Origin: Cohnella herbarum
GTDB lineage: Bacteria; Bacillota; Bacilli; Paenibacillales; Paenibacillaceae
Reading direction: 5' to 3'
Assembly (NCBI RefSeq): GCF_012849095.1
Contig: NZ_CP051680.1
Span: 7,374,001 to 7,438,000, forward strand
DNA: 64,000 nucleotides
Part shown: positions 40,073-49,598 of the stretch, in pieces
Layout: each line of letters starts with the position of its first letter
Numbering within the stretch: position 1 is the stretch's first letter
Position numbers and translations under genes: made by a program
Notes under the pieces: model-generated
Database searches by the model: none
The model's input: only the letters and a program-made list of their open reading frames with translations
Told to the model about the DNA's origin: nothing

Positions 40073-41421
40073 GATTAATTTTGTTATCCGGAGGATCCGG
40101 GAAAAGGCTTTGGCCTTTGTCTAACGATGCCAGGTCCAAACAATTCCTGAAAATATTGCGCAATCCCGATGGACAAATGGAGTCCATGCTGCAACGCGTA
40201 TGGCGGCAGTTGAACAATGTGGGATTAGCCCAAAACACCTTGTTTGCTACAAGCGCCAAACAAGTGGATATGATTACCAGCCAGATTGGCCCGGAAGCGT
40301 CTATCATCATTGAACCGGAAAGAAGGGATACCTTTCCCGCGATAGCGCTCTCGGCAACTTACCTTTACTCCGTCTTGGGAGCGAATCTAGACGAGACGAT
40401 TGTCGTGCTCCCGGTAGATCCTTACGTGGACGACCGTTTCTTCGAGAATTTGAAGCAACTGAACCTGCTATTAAATCAGTCTTCCGCGAATTTGGCGTTA
40501 ATAGGCGTGAAGCCGACTTACCCATCGTCGAAATACGGGTATATCGTTCCGGAGGCCGTTAAGGGGACAGAGGAGTACCGGACGGTGAAGAGTTTCCGAG
40601 AGAAACCGGTTGAAGCCGAGGCGGAGCGGTTAATTGAGGTCGAGCAAGCCTTATGGAATTGCGGGGTGTTTGCCTTTAAGCTCGATTACCTGATTACCCG
40701 TCTTTACGAACAAGGGATATCTTTGCAATACGAGGAGCTTGTTAAGCAGTACCATCGATTAAAAAAGACGAGCTTCGATTACGAAGTCGTAGAGAAATGC
40801 GACGAGATCATCATGCTGCCTTATGATGGTTATTGGAAGGATCTTGGTACTTGGAATACGTTGACGGAGGAGATGGCGGTTTCCCAGATTGGGAAAAGTG
40901 TCATGAGCGATGACTCGAACAATACGCATATCATCAACGAACTACATATCCCGATTACCGTCTTGGGGCTGTCGGACGTTGTCGTGGCGGCTAGCCCGGA
41001 CGGGATACTCGTATCGGACAAATCCGCAAGCACCCGCCTTAAGGAATTGATGGTTTTCGAGCAAAGGCCTATGTACGAGGAGTACCAATGGGGTTCATCC
41101 AAAGTTCTGGATTACATCCAGCAAGAAAACAAGGAAACGATGACGTCGCGTATATCCATGATCGCTGGAAAACAAAGAAGCATTGAGGTTCACTTCCAGA
41201 GAACCGAGTTGTGGAGCATTATTAGCGGCAAAGGGGAAATATACTTGGACGGTAAGACGATTCCGGTAGAAGCGGGATCGGTTTGTCAGATTCCTCCCCG
41301 ATCCAAACATGGATTAAAGGCGATAACGGATTTGGAAATGATTGAAATCCAAATGGGAGGGCTCCTGCAGCAAGGGGATGTCGTTGAATTCTCTTACTCC
41401 TGGGGAGAGACTGCGGTATAA
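40069..41421 (+). CDS. manC: Mannose-1-phosphate guanylyltransferase
   Basis: A 450-residue enzyme that makes GDP-mannose, with an N-terminal nucleotidyltransferase (LLSGGSGKRLWPLSNDARSK, PVDPYV, SFREKP) and a C-terminal cupin (IEVHFQRTELWSIISGKGEI, PPRSKHGLKAI). The cupin could add phosphomannose isomerase activity. It starts at TTG 40069 behind GGAGGG, overlapping the previous stop. It feeds Gmd and Fcl. Confidence 0.95.
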   Translation: MRLILLSGGSGKRLWPLSNDARSKQFLKILRNPDGQMESMLQRVWRQLNNVGLAQNTLFATSAKQVDMITSQIGPEASIIIEPERRDTFPAIALSATYLYSVLGANLDETIVVLPVDPYVDDRFFENLKQLNLLLNQSSANLALIGVKPTYPSSKYGYIVPEAVKGTEEYRTVKSFREKPVEAEAERLIEVEQALWNCGVFAFKLDYLITRLYEQGISLQYEELVKQYHRLKKTSFDYEVVEKCDEIIMLPYDGYWKDLGTWNTLTEEMAVSQIGKSVMSDDSNNTHIINELHIPITVLGLSDVVVAASPDGILVSDKSASTRLKELMVFEQRPMYEEYQWGSSKVLDYIQQENKETMTSRISMIAGKQRSIEVHFQRTELWSIISGKGEIYLDGKTIPVEAGSVCQIPPRSKHGLKAITDLEMIEIQMGGLLQQGDVVEFSYSWGETAV

Positions 41422-41457
41422 GGCTTCTTACAGGCTGTAATGGGGGAGTTGGTTGAA

Positions 41458-42726
41458 TTGAAGCAATCTCCGCGTCGAAAGAAGCTATTGTTATATAGCA
41501 TCAATTTCGTTCCGGAACTTACGGGTATCGGAAAATATAACGGAGAGATGGTCCAGTGGCTGACCGAGCATGGATATGAAGTGAGAGTCATAACGGCACC
41601 TCCCTATTATCCCCACTGGCAAGTGCAGGAAGGGTATTCTTCCTACCGTTATAAGAAGGAGTCGTGGAACGGGGCTACGATCTGGCGTTGTCCGTTATGG
41701 GTTCCAAAATCGGGGTCGGGACTAAAGAGACTGCTGCACCTTTTCTCATTCGCGTTCTCCAGTATTCCATTGTTGTTCAAACATATGTTATGGAGACCTG
41801 ACGTGTGTCTGATCGTTGAACCTCCATTAGCCTTGTCGCCGATGGCGATCGTATTTGCCAAGCTTCTAAAAATCAAGACCTGGCTCCATGTTCAAGACTT
41901 TGAAGTGGATGCGGCTTTCGAACTGGGGTTGTTGCCAAACTATACGCGATTGAAGTCGTGGGTAATCGGCTTGGAAAGCTGGTTGATGCGAAGATTCGAT
42001 ACCGTATCTTCCATTAGCGAGCCGATGACTCGGCGATTGCTCAAGAAAGGCGTACCTTCCAACCGGATTAAGCTGTTCCCTAATTGGGTCGATATCTCCG
42101 TCATTCATCCGTTGCCGGACGAGGCGCGAAACAGATTTCGAGAGAATATGGGGTATGCCCGGGAAGATTTAGTGGTGCTCTACTCTGGCAATATGGGAGA
42201 GAAGCAAGGATTGGATACCGTTCTGGATGCGGCTGAAAAACTGCAATCGATGTCCCATGTCCAATTTATGTTATGCGGGGAAGGCGTAGCCAAATCCAAA
42301 CTCATGGAGAGAGCTAGCAAACAGCGCTTGTCGAACGTAAGGTTCCTTCCTTTGCAACCCGCGGAGAAGTTGAACGATCTGCTTAATATGGCGGATGTTC
42401 ATCTCCTGATGCAGAAACGGAATGCTTCGGATTTAGTGATGCCTTCCAAGCTAACGGGCATGTTAGCAAGCGGCAGAGCCGTTATCGCGGCAGCGGAGGA
42501 GCAGACGGCGGTTCATTCGGTCATGAAACAGTCGCGGGCGGGGGTTCTCATCCCCCCCGAGGATGCAGCGAAACTGACAGAAGCGTTATTGTCGTTATCC
42601 ATTCGTTCGGAAGACCGCAAGCTTCATGGCGACCACGCTAGGGAGTATGCGGTGAGCTACCTGGGTTATGAATCGGTGATGAATGCCTTCCAACAAATTA
42701 TGATTGAATTAGGGGTAAGAGCATGA
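41458..42726 (+). CDS. WcaI-type glycosyltransferase
   Basis: A GT4 transferase of 422 residues resembling colanic-acid WcaI: FVPELTGIGKYNGEMVQWL, VITAPPYYPHWQ, LHVQDFEVDAAFELGLL and YSGNMGEKQGLDTVLDAA. The TTG at 41458 has GGGGGAG 10 bases upstream; an ATG at 41440 has no good ribosome-binding site but would also be in frame. The end overlaps the acetyltransferase as ATGATG. Confidence 0.9.
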   Translation: MKQSPRRKKLLLYSINFVPELTGIGKYNGEMVQWLTEHGYEVRVITAPPYYPHWQVQEGYSSYRYKKESWNGATIWRCPLWVPKSGSGLKRLLHLFSFAFSSIPLLFKHMLWRPDVCLIVEPPLALSPMAIVFAKLLKIKTWLHVQDFEVDAAFELGLLPNYTRLKSWVIGLESWLMRRFDTVSSISEPMTRRLLKKGVPSNRIKLFPNWVDISVIHPLPDEARNRFRENMGYAREDLVVLYSGNMGEKQGLDTVLDAAEKLQSMSHVQFMLCGEGVAKSKLMERASKQRLSNVRFLPLQPAEKLNDLLNMADVHLLMQKRNASDLVMPSKLTGMLASGRAVIAAAEEQTAVHSVMKQSRAGVLIPPEDAAKLTEALLSLSIRSEDRKLHGDHAREYAVSYLGYESVMNAFQQIMIELGVRA

Positions 42727-43328
42727 TGAATAATCTTGTTCGTTTAGATTTGTATAGTCAAAGTCATTATTCTAGAGGAAGAAACGGAATCGTTGCATTG
42801 CTGTGGTGGTTCATTCAAGGGACGCTCTTTCGATGGTCTTTGCAGCCGATGTACGGTTGGAGAAACTGGCTGCTGCGGCTGTTCGGGGCCGATATTGGCA
42901 CGGGGGTCAAAATAAGGCCATCGGCCAGATTCACTTATCCATGGAAGGTAAAAGTGGGAGAACACTCATGGATCGGGGATCATGCGGAGTTATACAGCTT
43001 GGACACGATTACTATCGGAAAGCATTGCGTCGTTTCGCAGAACGGCTACTTATGCACCGGTAGCCATAAGATGGACGATCCAGCCTTCTCGTTGGTCATA
43101 AAGCCGATTCGAATCGAAGATGGAGCTTGGATCGCCAGCGACGTATTCGTATATCCTGGCGTTACGATAGGAACGATGGCCGTCGTGGCAGCGCGGAGCA
43201 CGGTACTGCACGATATACCCGGTAATGAAGTTCATGCCGGAACGCCGGCTAAATATATTAAGATGAGGTTTGATGCCTTGGGAGCAAGTGGGGAGGGATT
43301 CTCCAAGATCCATTTGCTGCATAAGTAG
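42723..43328 (+). CDS. WcaF-type O-acetyltransferase
   Basis: A 201-residue left-handed beta-helix acetyltransferase of the WcaF/NodL group, expected to O-acetylate an EPS sugar. Hexapeptide repeats are visible (IGTGVKIRPSARFTYPWKVK, IGDHAELYSLDTITIG, PGVTIGTMAVVAARS), and the catalytic His is in YLCTGSHKMDDP. It is the last gene of the EPS operon before a strong terminator. Confidence 0.9.
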   Translation: MMNNLVRLDLYSQSHYSRGRNGIVALLWWFIQGTLFRWSLQPMYGWRNWLLRLFGADIGTGVKIRPSARFTYPWKVKVGEHSWIGDHAELYSLDTITIGKHCVVSQNGYLCTGSHKMDDPAFSLVIKPIRIEDGAWIASDVFVYPGVTIGTMAVVAARSTVLHDIPGNEVHAGTPAKYIKMRFDALGASGEGFSKIHLLHK

Positions 43329-43373
43329 TGCGAGAGAAGCTCTGCATCGGCTTAATGAACGCAATAGACTTTG

Positions 43374-43418
43374 AAGGGGCTGACCCAAAAGGAATCTTTC
43401 CTTTTGGGTCAGCCCCTT
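43374..43418. terminator. Strong bidirectional terminator
   Basis: A perfect 19-bp inverted repeat, arms 43374-43392 and 43400-43418, between the converging WcaF-type and DUF4910 genes. The remaining bases 43329-43490 hold nothing else visible. Confidence 0.9.
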
Positions 43419-43490
43419 ATGCCAGTTTCAAAGAACTCGAGGACGAATGCCGTTCTTGGCTACTTAGTATCTAATCTCTAAACTCGAAGA

Positions 43491-44798
43491 TTATCCCATT
43501 AGGGTAGCCAAGTCATAACGAATTTCTTTAATGTTCCGAAGTAAGCCACTCTGTTCAAGCAGGTTGGCGGCTTCTCGTAAATCTTTGCCCGACACGTTCA
43601 ATTTTTCGGCGATATCGATTAGATCGTGGGAACCATCGCTGAATGCGATTAAGTTCGTAATGGCTAAGATGCGGTGTTTCTCGGCTTTAGTCCGGGTACC
43701 GCCCATATAAGGATATAATCCGCGTTTGTCTAACTTTGGCTCGCCATGAATGTGGGTACATTCATAGGTTTCGTTGGCTTCTAGCGTCTCGATCAAGTCG
43801 ATGTACATTTGAACGGTTTCCTGCATTGCTTCATCCGAGATAAGCTCGCGATTATCCAGCGAAGTATGATATTCCGGATATTCTCCGTACATCGTGCGCA
43901 TGAGGCTTCCGACGGGAAGCTTGAACCCTTGGCTACAGTATTGTCGTTCATCGCTGCCGAAGGGATTCCAGTCTACGATCGTATAGGGCTTGCCGGATTG
44001 CTTGAGCACATGGATTGCGGCTTTGTCGGCTAAAGTATCGGCGCGTTTGCTCTTCTTGTAGGTAAAGGACTCCCCGTGTCCAACGCAAGTGACGACATAT
44101 CCAGCGACTACATTTTGCTTGAGCTCCTCCCCATGCAAGCTTAAATAGAGCAACGAGCCGATCGTTTCCGGCAAGTACAGAAATCTGTAGCTATACTTCG
44201 GATTTTCCTTCTGAAGCAAGTAACGGTAGATCATAGTTTGAACCAACGGTCCCGAAAGCTCGTTAATGGCCATCGATGGATGGCAGACATAGGTTGACAG
44301 AAGAATCTCCTTGTCGGAGGAGCCTTTAATATATCCCTCCCCGAAGGTCATGTGTCCCTCTTTAAGTTCGGAGTCGATCATTACTTCGTACCGGTCGTCC
44401 GTAAACTCATGAAGCCGGTTATGCTCAACGCAAAATCCCCAGTTTTCTTTATAATAGGACATCATGTAAGGAATCGCATTGGGGAGCTCGGGTTTCGTAT
44501 GTAAATGCTCCATGAGCTCCGTTCTGGTTACGTAACCCCGGAAAGGGATGCTGTATCCCATCAAGTGCAGATTATTATCCGCGAAATCGATAAGCGTTCT
44601 TCCTTGTCCGTCTTTCACGTAAGCGGCTTTCACGTTCCACTCTTTGGGAACCGTCCAGTCGAAACATTCCGTTCCGGACGGATACTCGCGTTGGGAGATG
44701 GGAACGACCTCGTTCAAGATGCTGAGCGATTGTCTGACGCCCTCGCCGGTAATGCTCCGATTAATCGGGAACAATCGATCGAATAATTCCATAAGCAT
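43491..44798 (-). CDS. DUF4910 aminopeptidase-like protein, copy 2
   Basis: A 435-residue protein of the DUF4910/M28-like family. The peptidase-like core is followed by a C-terminal winged-helix segment (HDLIDIAEKLNVSGKDLREA). Metal-site-like blocks are STYVCHPSMAINELSG, LPETIGS, PFGSDERQY and EYHTSLDN. In the first block Glu stands where the paralogue at 46399 has Asp. The reverse-strand ATG at 44798 has AAGGAGAA 9 bases upstream. It is the last gene of a three-gene reverse operon. Proteins of this family occur near surface-sugar genes. A catalytic role is not established. Confidence 0.8.
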   Translation of the reverse strand: MLMELFDRLFPINRSITGEGVRQSLSILNEVVPISQREYPSGTECFDWTVPKEWNVKAAYVKDGQGRTLIDFADNNLHLMGYSIPFRGYVTRTELMEHLHTKPELPNAIPYMMSYYKENWGFCVEHNRLHEFTDDRYEVMIDSELKEGHMTFGEGYIKGSSDKEILLSTYVCHPSMAINELSGPLVQTMIYRYLLQKENPKYSYRFLYLPETIGSLLYLSLHGEELKQNVVAGYVVTCVGHGESFTYKKSKRADTLADKAAIHVLKQSGKPYTIVDWNPFGSDERQYCSQGFKLPVGSLMRTMYGEYPEYHTSLDNRELISDEAMQETVQMYIDLIETLEANETYECTHIHGEPKLDKRGLYPYMGGTRTKAEKHRILAITNLIAFSDGSHDLIDIAEKLNVSGKDLREAANLLEQSGLLRNIKEIRYDLATLMG

Positions 44799-44821
44799 AT
44801 TCGAATTCTCCTTCAGGGATA

Positions 44822-46402
44822 TTAGAAATCGTGGTCGCCGCCGACAATGCCGGAGCTTCCTTCGCATAAGTAATAGGTTTTAATATGCGGGTTGTCCGAA
44901 ACGCAAGTATACCAACCTATCCGGCGACCGAAAAACTTTTGAAGTTCGGGATGATCGCTCAAACGCAAACAGTAGCTTCCGTTAGGCGGAAGGGTCATTT
45001 GACGGGTAAGCGTCGCGGTATCTTCTTCGCGATAGAAAGTTAAAGTAAGGGATGCGCTACGCATATAAGGATTCATTGGACTGCTATTCATGATCCACAC
45101 CGTTCCATCCTCTTGATCGGTTATGACCGGTGCCCAATGGAAGCTGCTCCTCTTTTGCTCGAGCGCAGGATTGAATACATCCATGCTTTTACAAATATTG
45201 CAGGGGAGAGAATCCTCGTTTAATCCGTAATCCAAACCGACTTTCAGACGAGTAGGAAGTCTGCTATTGCCGAGAGGCCTGGCGATGAGATGGGCTCCGA
45301 TCGATTGCTCGCCATCGATGGCGAGCTCTCGGCACAAGGCGTTGAGATCGACGGTTTGCAATCGGTTATCGGTCGGAGAAATCTTCTGTACTTGGTGTTT
45401 GGAATCCAACAGATTTCCTTCGGGGCCGTAGAACTCGATGTCGACAGCTAACTCGCACGGGGAATAGATCGGGTAGAAATTCACGTGCGTATAGCGCCGT
45501 CCCGTAAGGGTTACCGGTATGAGCATGCTGGCGGAGTGCCATCCCTCTTGCGGTTCTTGCCAATAGTCTTCCTTGCCCATACGGCTAGAACAGTCGTAAT
45601 AAGTATGGGTAACGCTCAGCGCCGCTTTGGAGCTCTGGAAATTTCCGGCAATAATTCTGGGGAATACCCAATCAACGTCGAAATGGATTCGGACCGTTCC
45701 CGGATTGCCGTCCAGAAAGCTTTGAAGATCGGTAAGACGGTCCGGATAAACGACCTTCGTTTCATAGGGAGCTAATAGGGGGACGTCGATGGTTAAGTCC
45801 ATCGTTTCTTTTTTGTTATTGAAGAATTTCATCGTTATGCATCCGGATTTAACCGTTTCGAAACCATTGATAAAGGAGAAGAAGGGCTCGTTATCGCCGT
45901 CGGCATAAATGTTGAAGCCAGCTTCCGAGACAAGCGCTTCTTGGTTAATGCGGCGATCTTCTTCATCGTTATACACGCGTTGAGCCGTATGTACCACGCT
46001 CCCGAATCCTGGGCCGTAATAATTGACTACAACCGCGGGATAAGAGAATACAAGATCGCGGGAAGAGAAGAACTCGATTTCCAAGCTTCCGGTAAACCCA
46101 ACGGCATTCTCGTGGCCGATGGCGTCTAGCAAGTCTTCAAGCTCGATCCGATATGCTTTGGCTTCCGTAATGCGTTCAGTAGTTCTGTAGATCGTTGCGC
46201 CTTCTTTCGATCGTAAGGTAGTAACCGATTGGATTTCCTGAATATTCCGTTTTACCATCCAATATCCAAGGAAGCAGATTCGGGTGGACATACCGGCCAT
46301 GTGGAAAACGGGAAATATCGCGGATGAACGGAAGGTAGGTTTGCGCATAATTGCCGTCGCGACGGGGGCGGCGTGCGTTAAATGGCTGCGGTAACTTCTC
46401 AT
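44822..46402 (-). CDS. Unknown 526-residue protein between two DUF4910 genes
   Basis: A large protein that I do not recognise. It has no signal peptide or TM segment. It appears built of repeated beta-rich units. Residues about 175-280 (CITMKFFNNKKETMDLTIDV, LAPYETKVVYP, DLQSFLDGNPG) and 430-515 (SLTLTFYREEDTATLTRQMT, LPPNGSYCLRL, ELQKFFGRRIG) share the same layout. A Cys pair CNICKS lies near residue 405. The start overlaps the upstream DUF4910 stop as ATGA, so the products are made in step and probably work together. Confidence 0.65.
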   Translation of the reverse strand: MRSYRSHLTHAAPVATAIMRKPTFRSSAIFPVFHMAGMSTRICFLGYWMVKRNIQEIQSVTTLRSKEGATIYRTTERITEAKAYRIELEDLLDAIGHENAVGFTGSLEIEFFSSRDLVFSYPAVVVNYYGPGFGSVVHTAQRVYNDEEDRRINQEALVSEAGFNIYADGDNEPFFSFINGFETVKSGCITMKFFNNKKETMDLTIDVPLLAPYETKVVYPDRLTDLQSFLDGNPGTVRIHFDVDWVFPRIIAGNFQSSKAALSVTHTYYDCSSRMGKEDYWQEPQEGWHSASMLIPVTLTGRRYTHVNFYPIYSPCELAVDIEFYGPEGNLLDSKHQVQKISPTDNRLQTVDLNALCRELAIDGEQSIGAHLIARPLGNSRLPTRLKVGLDYGLNEDSLPCNICKSMDVFNPALEQKRSSFHWAPVITDQEDGTVWIMNSSPMNPYMRSASLTLTFYREEDTATLTRQMTLPPNGSYCLRLSDHPELQKFFGRRIGWYTCVSDNPHIKTYYLCEGSSGIVGGDHDF

Positions 46403-47751
46403 TTGATCGCCTCCTCATAAGAGGGAAGTTCACGGGGAGTGGCGGTTGCCTTATGCGGTCCGCGATATCGCAGAGTGACAAGTCCGTGTTTGCTCAATTC
46501 GTTAACGAAGCTCCTCACGAACAGGAAATCCACGCCGATCATTTCCGCGATGTCCAAGCAGCTTCTTTCGCCGTTCATTAGAATCTGTATTTCTTGAAGC
46601 GCGGTATATCCTTTTTGATCGATTTTCGGATCGATATAAAGATTGTAATCCGTTAAATATAAAGGTCCCTCGTAATTGAGGGTCGGAACGGTATCGGTTT
46701 CGAATGTTTCGATCAAATCCTTCAGCATGTCCAGCGACTCCTCCAATTTATCGAAATCACAGTTATCCAGGTTATCCCGATCCGTATGGTAATACTTGTA
46801 GGGATGCCGGCAAAGGCAAACGGTCGGAATTTCGAAACCGGGACCGTCGTAGAACATTTCGTCGTTTCCGTATAGGCTGCGATAAGACGCATCTAACTTG
46901 TCGGTGTCGTACTGGGCAAGAACGGAACGGGTAATCCGATCCGCGTAACTGTTTCCTTGGAAGGATCGGGAGAAGCTGAGGGGCAAAGAGTTTGCCATCA
47001 TATCCAGATAAAATCCGTACCGAAGGTGCTGGATGTCCTTGCCGTGCGCCAATACCGCCGCGGCCGCGAAATATTCCGGTCCAATGATGAGACGGTACGA
47101 ATAATGCCGCTCAGGCAATGCCTCCAAATATTGAAACAGTTCGACCAGAACGGCGATACAAGCTATTCCGTCGTTCACTTGGCCCGGATGACAGGTATGG
47201 GCAGCGAAAAATACGGTTTCTTTCGATTTGCCCGGTAACGTCCAATCGATGATTTCCATACTCCCTTGCTCGAATGCAGTGTCGATATGAACCCGATAGC
47301 TCTCTTGGCTCAGGCTGTCGACTACGGCCGTAGGGATGCTGAATCCCCATTGCGTATGTTTTTTATGGTATTGCCAGCGATTCGAGTAGAGCAGCCTATC
47401 CTCCAATACGGGATGGGGGGAAAGATGTTTAACCAAATCATCTTTCGTGACGGTTCCGCTGAAGGGGACGGAGTATGCGTTCAAATAGAGAGGATTCCAA
47501 GCAAAATCCGCGATCCGTTCTCCTTCTATTGTTTCGATGTAGGCTTCCCGAACGATCCATTTGGCGGGAATGGACCAAGTCAAACATTTCGTTCCCGAGG
47601 GCACGGAGAAGAGATCCACCTTTAAGTACTCCGCTAGGCTACGGGCGAATAGCGTGGTTTCGTCTCCAACGGTTACGCGATTGAGCATGTAGTAGGGCTC
47701 GATCAGATTTTTCATTCTTTGTCGGCTCATTTGAGAAAATTCCGGTTCCAT
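46399..47751 (-). CDS. DUF4910 aminopeptidase-like protein, copy 1
   Basis: A 450-residue DUF4910 protein, first gene of the reverse operon. The reverse-strand ATG at 47751 has GGAGGT 9 bases upstream. The M28-like core shows AAHTCHPGQVNDGIACI, GPEYFAA, LYGNDEMFYDGPGFEIPTVC and YYHTDRDNLDN. The His, Asp, Glu and His expected for a metal site can all be found. The C-terminal part is a small helix-turn-helix-like domain (SCLDIAEMIGVDFLFVRSFV). It is paralogous to copy 2 but diverged. Confidence 0.82.
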   Translation of the reverse strand: MEPEFSQMSRQRMKNLIEPYYMLNRVTVGDETTLFARSLAEYLKVDLFSVPSGTKCLTWSIPAKWIVREAYIETIEGERIADFAWNPLYLNAYSVPFSGTVTKDDLVKHLSPHPVLEDRLLYSNRWQYHKKHTQWGFSIPTAVVDSLSQESYRVHIDTAFEQGSMEIIDWTLPGKSKETVFFAAHTCHPGQVNDGIACIAVLVELFQYLEALPERHYSYRLIIGPEYFAAAAVLAHGKDIQHLRYGFYLDMMANSLPLSFSRSFQGNSYADRITRSVLAQYDTDKLDASYRSLYGNDEMFYDGPGFEIPTVCLCRHPYKYYHTDRDNLDNCDFDKLEESLDMLKDLIETFETDTVPTLNYEGPLYLTDYNLYIDPKIDQKGYTALQEIQILMNGERSCLDIAEMIGVDFLFVRSFVNELSKHGLVTLRYRGPHKATATPRELPSYEEAIK

Positions 47752-47774
47752 GGTAAGGGTACCTCCTACAAAAA

Positions 47775-47832
47775 TATACATTTCGTAATATTAATGTTAC
47801 GTATTGTATCTAACATAATTTTACTTTATACT
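47775..47832. promoter_or_regulatory. Divergent control region with two operators (DUF4910 operon / spsF operon)
   Basis: GTTAC-GTATT-GTATC at 47796-47810 and a weaker TATAC-ATTTC-GTAAT at 47775-47789 lie between divergent starts. For the forward genes, TATACT (47827-47832) with TTGTAT 17 bases upstream places the -35 inside the operator. For the reverse genes the operator is followed by two bases and then TAATAT, close to the geometry of the other promoters, but the -35 is poor. Confidence 0.6.
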
Positions 47833-47893
47833 ACAAATCAAAGTCAGTCAATCACGTTTTTCGCAGTCGATTACTCAATTAGGGGTGGGGGAA

Positions 47894-48706
47894 ATGAAAG
47901 TCGTGGCGATCATTCAAGCGCGCATGGGATCGTCCCGTTTGCCGGGCAAAATACTGCGATCTCTAGATGGAATTTCGGTGTTGGAGCTTATTCACAAGCG
48001 TCTATCCCAATGCGGTTCATTACACGAGATCGTCGTCGCAACGAGTTCATCGGAGAAAGACGATGCCGTAGAGAAGGAAATGCTACGGCTGAATATCGAG
48101 GTTTATCGGGGGGACGAGAATGACGTTCTAGACCGATATTACCGAGTTGCCGCGATGACCGGCGCGGATGTCATCGTAAGGATCACGGGCGATTGCCCTT
48201 TGATCGACCCGGGGATTGTCGATACTGTGGTCGGTTCGTTCCTCGATCAGTATCTATCGCTACATTACGTGTCCAATATTCATCCCCCTACCTTCCCCGA
48301 TGGCCTCGACGTGGAAGTATTCTCGTTCGAGGCTTTGGAGCGGGCATGGAAAGAAGCGGACAACCCGTTTGATAGGGAGCATGTGACACCGTTCATACAT
48401 CGACATCCGCAATGGTTCCCATGTAACAATGTGGCGGCTTCGCAAGATTACTCGGGGATGAGATGGACGCTCGACGAAGAGAAGGACTACGAGTTTCTGC
48501 TTGCTCTTACGGAGAAAGCGGCGGAACTCGGAGTTAGCGCTAGACTAGCTACTTTAGAGGACTGGTTTCGAATCGTAGAACGTTATCCTCGATTGGCGGA
48601 GATCAACGGCGGATATCAACGGAACGAAGGATCGAGTATCGATTGGTCTTATGCAGAGCACCGCGAGGTCGCAATGGCGGAAAATAAGGGAGCGGATAAG
48701 GGATGA
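47894..48706 (+). CDS. spsF: SpsF-type cytidylyltransferase
   Basis: A 270-residue nucleotidyltransferase of the spore-coat SpsF family. The CMP-sugar-synthase-like start VAIIQARMGSSRLPGKIL is clear, followed by VATSSSEKDDA, RGDENDVLDRYYRVA and RITGDCPLIDP. The ATG at 47894 follows a G-rich ribosome-binding site. No PseF is present in the window, so this protein is the likely activating enzyme for the nonulosonic acid made downstream. That substrate is inference. It overlaps the next gene as ATGA. Confidence 0.85.
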   Translation: MKVVAIIQARMGSSRLPGKILRSLDGISVLELIHKRLSQCGSLHEIVVATSSSEKDDAVEKEMLRLNIEVYRGDENDVLDRYYRVAAMTGADVIVRITGDCPLIDPGIVDTVVGSFLDQYLSLHYVSNIHPPTFPDGLDVEVFSFEALERAWKEADNPFDREHVTPFIHRHPQWFPCNNVAASQDYSGMRWTLDEEKDYEFLLALTEKAAELGVSARLATLEDWFRIVERYPRLAEINGGYQRNEGSSIDWSYAEHREVAMAENKGADKG

Positions 48707-49584
48707 AATTAGGGCTGGGTACCGTACAGTTCGGCATGAACTACGGAGTGTCGAATACGGGCGGTCAAACCTCGCTGGAAGAAGCAAGGGAAATCTTGGA
48801 TTTGGCTGAGGAAAGCGGCATATCGGTTATCGATACGGCAGCTGTTTACGGGGAAAGCGAGGAAGTGCTAGGGAAATTATTGCGTAAGCGGCATTCTTTC
48901 CGGATAACGACTAAATTTCCGGCATTGATCCCGCAAGATAGGTGTTCGTTCGAATCGAACGAAGTAGTGAGCCTTATGACGGAGTCGCTTAAGAGACTCG
49001 GGCAGCGCAATGTATACGGCCTGTTGCTGCATAGGGCGGATGAACTGCTCTCCCCTTATGGCGATGAGATTATGAAGGGATTGCAAAAGTGCAAACGGAT
49101 GGGACTCGCGGAGAAGGTAGGGGTATCCGTATATGCCGAAGACCGGATCAACGAGCTTATTAACAGTTACCCGATTGATCTCATTCAAGTACCTGTCAAC
49201 CTTTTCGATCAGCGTCTCGTTCGGAACGGCTTCCTTAATCGTTGTCAATCGATGGGTATCGAGGTACAAGCCCGTTCCGTATTCCTGCAAGGGCTGCTCT
49301 GCATGGAGCCGTATAACTTGCCTGCATATTTCCGACCTTACGTTGGTCGGCTTCAAAGCTTTCACCGTTATATATCCGAAAGAGGGATTACCCCCGTGGA
49401 GGCGGCTCTCTCATTCGTTGACGGGCTTCCGGAGATCGATGCGTTCGTGTGTGGGGTTAATCGTTGCGATCAGTTGCGGCAGTTGGTCGCATCTATGCGG
49501 AATCCAGCCAAAGGACTTGATTTTTCGAAATTCGCCTCTACGGACTCTTCGTTACTTAATCCATCCTTATGGAAAACCAGTTGA
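48703..49584 (+). CDS. Aldo/keto reductase
   Basis: A 293-residue NADPH-dependent reductase of the AKR fold: LGLGTVQFGMNYGVSNTGG, VIDTAAVYGESEEVLGKLL (Asp and Tyr of the tetrad) and LLHRADELL. This gene type recurs beside SpsF and a GSA-like aminotransferase in flagellar and surface-sugar islands, where it probably acts on a sugar intermediate. Start and end are tightly packed with the neighbours. Confidence 0.85.
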   Translation: MKLGLGTVQFGMNYGVSNTGGQTSLEEAREILDLAEESGISVIDTAAVYGESEEVLGKLLRKRHSFRITTKFPALIPQDRCSFESNEVVSLMTESLKRLGQRNVYGLLLHRADELLSPYGDEIMKGLQKCKRMGLAEKVGVSVYAEDRINELINSYPIDLIQVPVNLFDQRLVRNGFLNRCQSMGIEVQARSVFLQGLLCMEPYNLPAYFRPYVGRLQSFHRYISERGITPVEAALSFVDGLPEIDAFVCGVNRCDQLRQLVASMRNPAKGLDFSKFASTDSSLLNPSLWKTS

Positions 49585-49598
49585 GGAAGGTGATTCTA

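Noticed and set aside
43374..43418. Long perfect inverted repeat as an insertion-sequence end
   Set aside because: The arms are 7 bases apart between convergent genes, with no transposase; it is a bidirectional terminator.
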